Assembly: GCA_964371025.1 (NCBI GenBank)
Contig: CAYJKH010000004.1
Location: 1 to 64,000, forward strand
From: CAYJDP01 sp964371025
GTDB lineage: Bacteria; Bacillota_I; Bacilli_A; RF39; UBA660
Direction of reading: 5' to 3'
Length of the DNA: 64,000 nucleotides
Part shown: positions 26,549 through 33,663 of the stretch, in pieces
Position numbering within the stretch: position 1 is the first letter of the stretch
Layout: each line of letters begins with the position of its first letter
The notes under the pieces: model-generated
Databases searched by the model: none
Seen by the model: only the letters and a program-made list of their open reading frames with translations
What the model was told of the DNA's origin: nothing
Made by a program: the position numbers and the translations under genes

Positions 26549-27797
26549 AAAGTTAAGAAATAATTTATTATTAATAAATTTATTAATAACATCAGTTATC
26601 ATCATAGCTTCTTTTATTGGGATATATTTAGTTATTGTAAATGATACAAATATGCAAAATAAAGAAAAAATTAATCGATCTCCTTTTGTATCTTTTTTAA
26701 GTAAAGTACCAAAAGAAAATAAAATTGACAATGAAGTAATTAATGATTTAAGAGATAATTATCATGATTTAGATAATAATTTTAAAATTCTTTTAAATGA
26801 TAAAAATGAAATAATTGAAATTATTTCATTCTTAGATATTGAAGAAAACGAGTATAATAAATTAAATGAAATACTTACTAATAGTAGTGGTAAAATTACA
26901 TTTAATAATAGTATTTGGATATATGAAAAAAGGAAAATTCCAAGTAATATAAATGAAAAAATTTCAAATAATGAAATAGTATATCAAATTGATTTTTTAA
27001 ATATTACAGAAACAGAAAAATATTTAGATACTATATTATTTACATTAATAATTATTGGGATCTTAGTTTTAATAGTAATATTTTTTATAAGTAAATTTTT
27101 TGCAAATAAAGCAATTAAACCTATTGAAAATATGTGGTTAAAACAAAAACAATTTGTAGCAGATGCTACTCATGAATTAAAAACGCCATTAACAATTATT
27201 AATGCTAATCTTGATGTAGTAGAGATGAACAAAAAGAATACTGTTAAAAGTCAAAACAAATGGTTAACATCAATAAAGAACCAAACTATTTCGATGAATA
27301 AATTAATTACAGATTTATTGAATAGTTCTAATATTGATGAAAAAGAATTAAATATAGAAAAAGTTAATATTAAAGAAGTGATTGAAGAAATATCATTATC
27401 AATCGAAGCATTAAGTTATGAAAAAAATATTAAATATAAAACTAATTTAGAAAATATAAGTATTAATACGGATAAATTATTATTACAACAATCATTGCTA
27501 ATATTACTTGATAATGCTTTGAAATACACAAATGAATCTGGATATATTAAAATTAATCTTTATAAACAAAGTAAACATATAATAATTGAGATAATCAATA
27601 GTGGAATTGGTATTACCTCAGAAGATTTACCAAATATATTTGATAGATTTTATAAAGGTGATAAAGCTAGAACTAATAAAGATAATAGTTTTGGATTAGG
27701 ATTATTTATTGCTAAAAATATTATTTCTAAATTAAAAGGAGATATTATTGTAACTAGTAAAATTAATAAAGAAACAAAATTTATAATAAAAATATAA
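26541..27797 (+). CDS. Sensor histidine kinase
   Basis: A 418-residue membrane kinase. TM1 spans about residues 11-33, followed by an extracytoplasmic sensor domain of about 125 residues, and TM2 about 162-184. The phosphoacceptor histidine lies in DATHELKTPLT. The ATP-binding domain has the N box (ILLDNALKYT), G1 (INSGIGI), F box (FDRFYKGD) and G2 (FGLGLFIAKN). No HAMP domain is obvious, though the linker is short. It pairs with the preceding regulator and is followed by a terminator and the ABC operon. Confidence 0.94.
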   Translation: MFKKLRNNLLLINLLITSVIIIASFIGIYLVIVNDTNMQNKEKINRSPFVSFLSKVPKENKIDNEVINDLRDNYHDLDNNFKILLNDKNEIIEIISFLDIEENEYNKLNEILTNSSGKITFNNSIWIYEKRKIPSNINEKISNNEIVYQIDFLNITETEKYLDTILFTLIIIGILVLIVIFFISKFFANKAIKPIENMWLKQKQFVADATHELKTPLTIINANLDVVEMNKKNTVKSQNKWLTSIKNQTISMNKLITDLLNSSNIDEKELNIEKVNIKEVIEEISLSIEALSYEKNIKYKTNLENISINTDKLLLQQSLLILLDNALKYTNESGYIKINLYKQSKHIIIEIINSGIGITSEDLPNIFDRFYKGDKARTNKDNSFGLGLFIAKNIISKLKGDIIVTSKINKETKFIIKI

Positions 27798-27798
27798 G

Positions 27799-27822
27799 AA
27801 CTTACCTATGTAAGTTTTTTAT
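27799..27822 (+). terminator. Terminator after the two-component operon
   Basis: A 7-bp stem AACTTAC/GTAAGTT with a CTAT loop and T-run. The operator of the ABC operon begins right after. Confidence 0.75.
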
Positions 27823-27830
27823 TTTAAATA

Positions 27831-27863
27831 ATTAAGGTTTTTTTAAGACTACTTAGATATAAT
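27831..27863 (+). promoter_or_regulatory. CiaR-like direct repeat and promoter of the ABC operon
   Basis: ATTAAG (27831-27836), five bases, TTTAAG (27842-27847), ten bases, TATAAT (27858-27863). Spacing to the -10 is identical to that of the response regulator's own promoter. No good -35 is present, as expected for an activated promoter. Confidence 0.7.
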
Positions 27864-27885
27864 CAAAATGAAAGTAGGAGGAAAA

Positions 27886-29277
27886 ATGAAGAAAAATATG
27901 ATTAAAAGATCCTGGTTAAATATAACTAGGAAGAAAAATAAGACGATAGTACTATTTATTATAATGTTTGTAATAGCTAATTTAGTACTATCATCGCTTT
28001 CGATATCTAATGCAGTGGAAGAAAGTACTAACTATGCTAAAGAATCACTAGGAAGTGAAGTGTACCTAAGTCCAAATATGGAAGATATGAAAGAAAGTAT
28101 GCAAGGCATGATGGGAAAGGGAGAGATGGATAAATCTAGTTTATCATCACTTAGACCATCATCAACAATAGAAATGGCAAATAATATAGCGGATTCTTCA
28201 TATGTAAAAGATTATCAATATTCAACTATTGTAACAGGAGAAGAAGAAAACTTTAATATTGTAGAATCAGACCAATCATCAATGATGGGTGGACGAGGTA
28301 TGATGGAAGGAATTAAAATAACAGGAATTAACTCTTATGCTTTTATCCCGGAAGTCGAAAGTAATATATTCGAAATAACAGAGGGAACATATTTTGATGA
28401 AAAAACAGAGTCATCTGTAATTATATCTTATGAACTTGCAATAGAAAATGATTTAGAAGTAGATGATAAATTAGAAATAACTAAAACAGATACAGAAGAA
28501 GTAGTTAGTTATAATATAATTGGTATATTCACTTCTAGTGAAGCAGGATATGAAAATAATATATATATGAATGTTAGTGATAGTGAAAAATTAATGACTG
28601 ACGAAATATATAATGATGGAGATTATTCTGTTAGTAACGTTGTATACTATCTAAATAGTCCAGAAGATTCAGAAAGTTTTATAAACGAAGCATCTTCAAA
28701 ATATGACTTTGAAAAATTGAGTTTAACTTTGGATATTGATAATTCAGCTTATGAACAAATGGCAGGACCAATAGAACAAGTTGGAAGTTTTTCATCAACT
28801 ATAATGTGGGTTGTAATAATAGCAGCTGTCTTAATAATATCTTTAATTATCAATAATAGTATAAAAGATAGAAAATATGAAATGGGTGTTCTAATGTCTT
28901 TAGGAGCAACTAAAAAGAATATAGTAGGACAAATATTTTTAGAGTTATTTATTGTAGCAACAGCTGGATTTATGCTAGCGCTCCCAACGTCAACATTAAT
29001 AGCTAATAGTATGTCTGATAGTATGTTGAATAGCCAGTTAGAAATAAGTGAAGAACAATCGGAAAGTAATTTTGGAAGACCTCAGATGGGATCTAAAATG
29101 ATGGGTGATAATAATAGTGATGTAGAAGTAATCGAAGAAATCAATGTAAATGCATCAATTAATGATTATTTATTATTATTTACAATCGGGTATATGATAA
29201 TCTTTATATCAATGGCATTACCTACTGTAAACATTATGAAGTATGAACCGAAAACAATTCTTACAGGGAGGGAATAA
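27886..29277 (+). CDS. FtsX/MacB-type ABC transporter permease with Met-rich loops
   Basis: A 463-residue permease with one N-terminal transmembrane helix (about residues 16-37), a large extracytoplasmic domain, and three C-terminal helices with the FtsX-type DRKYEMGVLMSLGATKKNI between them. Three exported segments are rich in Met and Gly: one near residues 64-78, SSMMGGRGMMEG in the middle, and RPQMGSKMMGD just before the last helix. The start is the ATG at 27886 behind AGGAGG; an upstream in-frame ATG lies before that site. It is paired with the ATPase two bases downstream and probably controlled by the preceding two-component system, the arrangement of peptide-sensing or envelope-stress ABC modules. 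Confidence 0.9.
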   Translation: MKKNMIKRSWLNITRKKNKTIVLFIIMFVIANLVLSSLSISNAVEESTNYAKESLGSEVYLSPNMEDMKESMQGMMGKGEMDKSSLSSLRPSSTIEMANNIADSSYVKDYQYSTIVTGEEENFNIVESDQSSMMGGRGMMEGIKITGINSYAFIPEVESNIFEITEGTYFDEKTESSVIISYELAIENDLEVDDKLEITKTDTEEVVSYNIIGIFTSSEAGYENNIYMNVSDSEKLMTDEIYNDGDYSVSNVVYYLNSPEDSESFINEASSKYDFEKLSLTLDIDNSAYEQMAGPIEQVGSFSSTIMWVVIIAAVLIISLIINNSIKDRKYEMGVLMSLGATKKNIVGQIFLELFIVATAGFMLALPTSTLIANSMSDSMLNSQLEISEEQSESNFGRPQMGSKMMGDNNSDVEVIEEINVNASINDYLLLFTIGYMIIFISMALPTVNIMKYEPKTILTGRE

Positions 29278-29279
29278 AT

Positions 29280-29945
29280 ATGAATAAATTAGAATTAAAA
29301 GATTTAAAATATAGCTATTATGATGGTAATAAGAATAATGAAGTTTTAAAAGGCATAAATGCTTCTTTTGAATCAGGGAAAGTATACTCGATTATAGGAG
29401 AATCAGGAAGTGGTAAAACTACCTTAATATCGTTAATGTCAGGACTTGATAATTTACAAAAAGGAGATATAACCTATAATGATAAATCAATTAAAGTAAT
29501 TGGAAATAGTGAGTTTAGATTACATTATGTTAATATAGTATTTCAATCATATAATTTAATAAACTATATGACAGGTAAAGAAAATGTTCAAGTAGGATTA
29601 GATTTTTCAGGAAAAGCCCATGAAAAAGAATATGCATACAAAGTATTAGATAAAGTAGGGATTAATCAAGAAAAAGCAGATAGATTAGTTTTAAAATTAT
29701 CTGGTGGAGAACAACAAAGAGTAGCAATAGCTAGGGCATTAGCGTCAGAAGTTCCAATAATTGTAGCAGATGAACCAACTGGAAATTTAGATGAGGAAAC
29801 TGAAAAAAAAGTAATGAAGTTATTTAAAAATATGGCAGAATCTGGAAAAATTGTTATAATCGTAACTCATTCCAAAAATGTTTCAGCTTACGCAGATAAA
29901 GTTTATAAAATCAAAGCTGGTAAAATGACAAAAGAAAAGATTTAG
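29280..29945 (+). CDS. ABC transporter ATP-binding protein (MacB/LolD type)
   Basis: A 221-residue ATPase with Walker A GESGSGKTT, the Q-loop in FQSYNLINYMTGKENV, signature LSGGEQQRVAIARA, Walker B IIVADEPTGNLD and the H-loop in IVTHSKNV. The sequence falls in the group that powers FtsX-type permeases. It starts two bases after the permease stop, so the two form one transporter, probably a homodimeric mechanotransmission-type export or resistance complex. Confidence 0.95.
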   Translation: MNKLELKDLKYSYYDGNKNNEVLKGINASFESGKVYSIIGESGSGKTTLISLMSGLDNLQKGDITYNDKSIKVIGNSEFRLHYVNIVFQSYNLINYMTGKENVQVGLDFSGKAHEKEYAYKVLDKVGINQEKADRLVLKLSGGEQQRVAIARALASEVPIIVADEPTGNLDEETEKKVMKLFKNMAESGKIVIIVTHSKNVSAYADKVYKIKAGKMTKEKI

Positions 29946-29965
29946 AATTTCCTAAATCTTTTTAT
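29935..29965. terminator. Bidirectional terminator after the ABC operon
   Basis: An 11-bp stem AAAAGATTTAG/CTAAATCTTTT with a 6-base loop overlapping the ATPase stop and abutting the convergent gene. Confidence 0.85.
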
Positions 29966-30891
29966 TTTTGTTCTAATTCTGAGTATATAGACTGATCAAA
30001 GTTATGCTCTGTTTTTTCTTGATGTAATAGTAATTTAGTATCAATTAGAAAATAGTCATAAGCTAAATGATTAGCACCGGTATTAGTGATCGGATCATCC
30101 CAAGTTAAATCTAAGTGGTACCAAGTATTATCTAGTAATACAGCATTCCAAGTATGAGTGCTGGATGCTACTTTATAATTTTTAATACCTAATTCTTCCA
30201 AAAATAAAGCCATTGCATCAGTGTAACCACCACATATTGCATAATTTTCAATTAAAGGACCATACGCAATACTAGATCTATATTTAATAATGTTATTATC
30301 TGTTCTATTAGTATCGTATGTAGAAGTATTAATAATATAATCATGGATATTTTTAATATTTTCAGTATTAGTATTTCTAAAATCAATTAAACTTAGCTTA
30401 AGTGTATTAATTTTTTCGTTTATAATATTTATCTCTTCTTGAGAATAGTTCTTTTCAACTGTAATTGTAACTTCTCCAGCAGTAGTAAAACTGGCTTTTA
30501 AATATCTAAATGAGTTATAAGGATGAACAAAGTTATTAATATTAGATAATAAGAACTGATCACTTAATAGGGTGGTAACATCTTCTATACAATCATCATA
30601 TGTATTAGAACATAAAAATTTAGAAGTCTCTTGTCCAGAATTTATAATTGTATAAAAAACATTTTTTAATTCACTATAATCATCAGGAGTAAAGTCTTTC
30701 GTATTAACAACATAATTAAAATTATAGTCACGGTAATAATCATTTTTAATTATATAAGGATTTTCATAAGTACTTGTAAAATAATACGCAAAGTGGTTTA
30801 GTATATCAGCTTTATTAATAAAAACTGTTAGCCATAAAGTAATAACTAATCCCCAAAAAACAATGAATTTTAAACAGTTTTTTATTTTCAT
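29962..30891 (-). CDS. Membrane-anchored transglutaminase-like protein
   Basis: A 309-residue protein with an N-terminal membrane anchor (about residues 8-26) and an exported remainder. The C-terminal half is a transglutaminase-like cysteine-protease fold with a complete triad: C220 in YAICGGYTDAMALF, H246 in STHTWNAV and D261 in WYHLDLTWDDP. The region between anchor and core (about 40-170) is not recognised. Such proteins often act as peptidases or crosslinkers at the cell surface. The start is the ATG at 30891 behind AGGTGG. A single gene, convergent to the ABC operon. Confidence 0.88.
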   Translation of the reverse strand: MKIKNCLKFIVFWGLVITLWLTVFINKADILNHFAYYFTSTYENPYIIKNDYYRDYNFNYVVNTKDFTPDDYSELKNVFYTIINSGQETSKFLCSNTYDDCIEDVTTLLSDQFLLSNINNFVHPYNSFRYLKASFTTAGEVTITVEKNYSQEEINIINEKINTLKLSLIDFRNTNTENIKNIHDYIINTSTYDTNRTDNNIIKYRSSIAYGPLIENYAICGGYTDAMALFLEELGIKNYKVASSTHTWNAVLLDNTWYHLDLTWDDPITNTGANHLAYDYFLIDTKLLLHQEKTEHNFDQSIYSELEQK

Positions 30892-30942
30892 AATACCACC
30901 TTTTAATATATCTATTTTATATCAAAAATAAAAATAAGTAAA

Positions 30943-30968
30943 TAAAAAAATCAATCCTTAGATTGATT
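30943..30968 (-). terminator. Terminator after rpsT
   Basis: Minus-strand hairpin with stem AATCAATC/GATTGATT, a 4-base loop, and a T-run on that strand. It overlaps the rpsT stop. Confidence 0.8.
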
Positions 30969-31230
30969 AGTTTAATGCGTTATTTGTTTTTGTAAGTCTA
31001 GACTTTAAACGTGCTGCTTTATTTTTATGAATTAATCCATTAGATGTTGCTTTATCTATTTTTTGAATTGCAACATTTAATAAATTAGTAGCTGCTTCTT
31101 TATTATCTTGCTTTGCTTCTTTTTCAAACTTTTTAATAGCTGTTCTCATACTAGAAACGATAAAAGTATTAACTTCTGCTTTTTTAGCGTTAGAACGAAC
31201 TCTTTTTTTAGCGCTTTGAATATTTGGCAT
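30967..31230 (-). CDS. rpsT: Ribosomal protein S20
   Basis: An 87-residue small-subunit protein beginning MPNIQSAKKRVRSNAKK, with the typical basic three-helix composition and the C-terminal NGLIHKNKAARLKSRLT. The ATG at 31230 with AGAGGTG ahead is preferred; a GTG three codons upstream lies inside that ribosome site. It is a single gene with its own terminator. Confidence 0.97.
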   Translation of the reverse strand: MPNIQSAKKRVRSNAKKAEVNTFIVSSMRTAIKKFEKEAKQDNKEAATNLLNVAIQKIDKATSNGLIHKNKAARLKSRLTKTNNALN

Positions 31231-31314
31231 AATTTTCACCTCTCTTTTGTAAACATATTTATTTTATCAAAAAACATAGGTAATTGCAAGGTATTTTAAT
31301 CATTTAAAAAAAGT

Positions 31315-31343
31315 TTGAAAAAGTACTATAATTATGATATAAA
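31315..31343 (+). promoter_or_regulatory. Strong promoter for the 31.4 kb unknown pair
   Basis: TTGAAA (31315-31320), a 17-base spacer ending TGA, and TATAAA (31338-31343). It lies 19 bases ahead of the start. Confidence 0.65.
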
Positions 31344-31362
31344 TATACTAGGGTGATTTTAG

Positions 31363-31749
31363 ATGGTAGTATTAAATAATTCAGAACAATTAATGAAATT
31401 AGGTTTATTAATTGTAATTCCAGTTACATGTATTTTAATAATATACGCAATAATTAGATTTATATTTTCTAAAAAAATAAAAGAAAAAGATGAAAAATAT
31501 GTTTTAGCAGTTAATTATTACAATGTTTTATTAGTTCTTGTGATATCCTGTTATTTAGCAGCTATTACTTGTGCCTTTATGCATTATATAACAAATTATA
31601 TGAGGGCTCATGATTTGGTAGAGGCTCATAATATTTTATATTACTTTGGGTTAATATTCCCTGTGCTTCCAGTTTCTATTGTGGTTTTTCTATCAATAAA
31701 ATTTGTAAAAGTATTCAAAAGAAAAGAGGGTATTTATGAAGGAAAGTAA
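31363..31749 (+). CDS. Membrane protein of unknown function
   Basis: Not recognised. A 128-residue protein with three hydrophobic segments: about residues 12-33, 49-74 and 89-112. The first loop is basic (SKKIKEKDEK), so that loop is probably cytoplasmic. It overlaps the next gene by 14 bases, so the two are translated together and probably work together. A GGGTG site sits 8 bases ahead of the start, and a strong extended -10 promoter lies just upstream. Confidence 0.75.
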   Translation: MVVLNNSEQLMKLGLLIVIPVTCILIIYAIIRFIFSKKIKEKDEKYVLAVNYYNVLLVLVISCYLAAITCAFMHYITNYMRAHDLVEAHNILYYFGLIFPVLPVSIVVFLSIKFVKVFKRKEGIYEGK

Positions 31750-32185
31750 AGGAAAAAGCTTTTTAGCAGTTCTATTTATATTAATACTATTATTATTAAT
31801 TGTTCTTCCTCCTATTTTTAGAATAGTATTTAAAGAAGAAGTGAAAGTCGAACCAAAAGAAGAAGTTCAAACAGAAATATTAACATGCGAAATATTAGAA
31901 GAACAACAAGTGAGTATTCAAATTAGAAATATATATACAGATGACATTATTACTAGTAGTGAAATCTCTTACTTAACAACTCTTCAAGAACTATTGCCGG
32001 CAGAATTATTATTTATAAATGAATATGCTTTAGATGTAACGCCGAATGGTGATTATTCTAAAGTGGTGATTGATGAGATGGTAAATAATGAATTTTCAGA
32101 TGCTAGAATTAATAATTTATTTATAGATAAAGAAATTGCCAAAAATTATATAGAATCGTTAAATTTTACATGCGAAGAACAGTAA
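31736..32185 (+). CDS. Membrane-anchored protein of unknown function with two cysteines
   Basis: Not recognised. A 149-residue protein with a basic N-terminus, one transmembrane helix (about residues 9-30) and an exported domain of about 115 residues. The exported part has two cysteines, one soon after the anchor (LTCEILEE) and one three residues from the C-terminal end (FTCEEQ). This pattern is shared with the lipoprotein at 46112-46606, which suggests a similar disulphide-closed fold. It is the second gene of a two-gene operon with the overlapping membrane protein. Confidence 0.75.
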   Translation: MKESKGKSFLAVLFILILLLLIVLPPIFRIVFKEEVKVEPKEEVQTEILTCEILEEQQVSIQIRNIYTDDIITSSEISYLTTLQELLPAELLFINEYALDVTPNGDYSKVVIDEMVNNEFSDARINNLFIDKEIAKNYIESLNFTCEEQ

Positions 32186-32209
32186 AGAGCTAGTAAAACC
32201 ATATAAAAC

Positions 32210-32238
32210 TTGACAATTTATGGGTTTTATGTTAATAT
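32210..32238 (+). promoter_or_regulatory. Strong promoter of the 139-residue unknown gene
   Basis: Consensus TTGACA (32210-32215), a 17-base spacer ending TGT, and TAATAT (32233-32238). It leaves an untranslated leader of about 70 bases. Confidence 0.65.
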
Positions 32239-32315
32239 GTTAGTACTTTGAAGGTACAGGGGCTTTTGGAGTAGTTATTTAGAAAAAAAGAAACTAGATA
32301 AGGGGTTGAATATAT

Positions 32316-32735
32316 ATGCAAAATAGTTTTATATTTGAGTATTTAGATGAAAATGATTTTCGTAAAAAGGAAAGAAGTGTTAGAAAGTATAACATGCTAG
32401 CTTATAAAAAGTTAACATTTAATTACTATCCGGATTTAAGACAAGGTAAGTTCTTAGGAGAAGTTACTAAAGAAAATAAACAAGATAATACAATATCTTA
32501 TAATTTAAAATTACCAACAGATGCTTTATTTTCTAAAGTACACGGTGAAATAATGTTACATTATACAGTGTATACAGATAAAAAAATAATTTTACTTACA
32601 AATATTACACCAGAAGGAATTTTAGATGAAGGGCATAGAGCAGAACTTACTACATATAAAGGAGTAATGATTTCTAAAACTAACCCAGAAAAAGATATGT
32701 TTAAAATTAATTTATTAAATAAATTAGGAAAATAG
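32316..32735 (+). CDS. Protein of unknown function, 139 residues
   Basis: Not recognised. A soluble, basic, probably beta-rich protein with no signal peptide or membrane segment. Its second half holds LPTDALFSKVHGEIMLHYTVYTDKKIILLTNITPEG. It has one of the best promoters in the window, followed by a leader of about 70 bases that contains short complementary segments (for example TAGTT near 32275 and AACTA near 32295). No known riboswitch class was recognised in that leader. The ribosome site AAGGGG is about ten bases from the ATG, a little far. rpmG follows with a promoter of its own. Confidence 0.7.
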   Translation: MQNSFIFEYLDENDFRKKERSVRKYNMLAYKKLTFNYYPDLRQGKFLGEVTKENKQDNTISYNLKLPTDALFSKVHGEIMLHYTVYTDKKIILLTNITPEGILDEGHRAELTTYKGVMISKTNPEKDMFKINLLNKLGK

Positions 32736-32766
32736 GTAAAAAAAATACTAAAACAAGCAAAATACT

Positions 32767-32795
32767 TTGCAATTATTATTTTTTTTTGATAAAAT
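32767..32795 (+). promoter_or_regulatory. rpmG promoter
   Basis: TTGCAA (32767-32772), a 17-base spacer ending TGA, and TAAAAT (32790-32795). A GGAGG site and rpmG follow. Confidence 0.65.
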
Positions 32796-32821
32796 ACAAG
32801 TAGACACAAAGGAGGCAAACA

Positions 32822-32995
32822 ATGGCAAAAAAACAAGGAAACAGACAAAGTAAAATCTTGATGTGTAATGAATGTGAGCATAAACAAGAAAACTATAGAG
32901 TTAGTAAAAATGTAAAAAATACAACTGAGCGTCTTGAATTAAATAAATATTGTCCAAGATGTAGAAAACATACAGAGCATAAGGAAAAAAAATAA
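32822..32995 (+). CDS. rpmG: Ribosomal protein L33
   Basis: A 57-residue 50S protein. It has both cysteine pairs of the zinc-binding form: CNEC (residues 15-18) and CPRC (44-47), with the family blocks RLELNKYCPRCRKHTEHKE and NYRVSKNVKN. The N-terminus MAKKQGNRQSKILM is slightly longer than in Bacillus. AAAGGAGG lies ahead of the ATG, and the reading frame is complete, ending in TAA at 32993-32995. Confidence 0.93.
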   Translation: MAKKQGNRQSKILMCNECEHKQENYRVSKNVKNTTERLELNKYCPRCRKHTEHKEKK

Positions 32996-33036
32996 GATAA
33001 TTTATACTTATTTTTTGTTTTATAGAGGAGATTTAA

Positions 33037-33594
33037 ATGGTTAGTACAAATGATTTAAAATTAGGAATTACAATAGAACTTGATGGAGCAATTTATTCAG
33101 TTTTAGACTTTTTGCATGTTAAGCCTGGTAAAGGAGCAGCTTTTGTTAAAACAAAATTAAAAAATTTAAGAACTGGATCTACAATTGAAAAAACTTTCAA
33201 CTCAGGAATTAAATTAGCAACTGCAAGAATTGATAAACAAAATATGCAATATTTATATAATATTAATGATGTTTATTATTTTATGGATTTAACAACATAT
33301 GAGCAATTAGAAATTAAAAAAGAACAAATTGAAGATAGTGTAAAATTTTTAATCGAAAACTTAGAAGTAATTATAACTAGTTATGAAGGAGAAATTTTAG
33401 GGGTTCAATTACCAGATAAATTAACTGTAAAAGTTATCCAAACAGATACTGCTACAAAAGGTAATACTACAAACAATGCTCTAAAAGATGCTATTGTAGA
33501 AACAGGACTACTAGTAAAAGTACCATTATTCATTGATCAAGATGAAGAAATAATAATTTCAACTAGTGATGGAAAATATTCATCAAGAGCATAA
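33037..33594 (+). CDS. efp: Elongation factor P
   Basis: Relieves ribosome stalling at consecutive prolines. A 185-residue protein with three beta-barrel domains. The loop that reaches the peptidyl-transferase centre reads KPGKGAAF, with the modifiable lysine K32 as in Bacillus subtilis. The modifying enzymes are not in the window. The C-terminal EIIISTSDGKYSSRA is typical. AGAGGAG precedes the ATG. Confidence 0.97.
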   Translation: MVSTNDLKLGITIELDGAIYSVLDFLHVKPGKGAAFVKTKLKNLRTGSTIEKTFNSGIKLATARIDKQNMQYLYNINDVYYFMDLTTYEQLEIKKEQIEDSVKFLIENLEVIITSYEGEILGVQLPDKLTVKVIQTDTATKGNTTNNALKDAIVETGLLVKVPLFIDQDEEIIISTSDGKYSSRA

Positions 33595-33612
33595 TATTAT
33601 GCTCTTTTTATT
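33586..33612 (+). terminator. Terminator after efp
   Basis: A perfect 20-base palindrome AGAGCATA-ATAT-TATGCTCT that overlaps the stop, followed by a T-run. Confidence 0.85.
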
Positions 33613-33663
33613 TTACATTTTTTTGGTAATAGTATATAATTAATAATATAAGGAGACTAAATC

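Noticed and set aside
30967..31239. Longer S20 starting at the GTG at 31239
   Set aside because: The GTG is part of the ribosome site; the family begins at MPNIQSAKKR.
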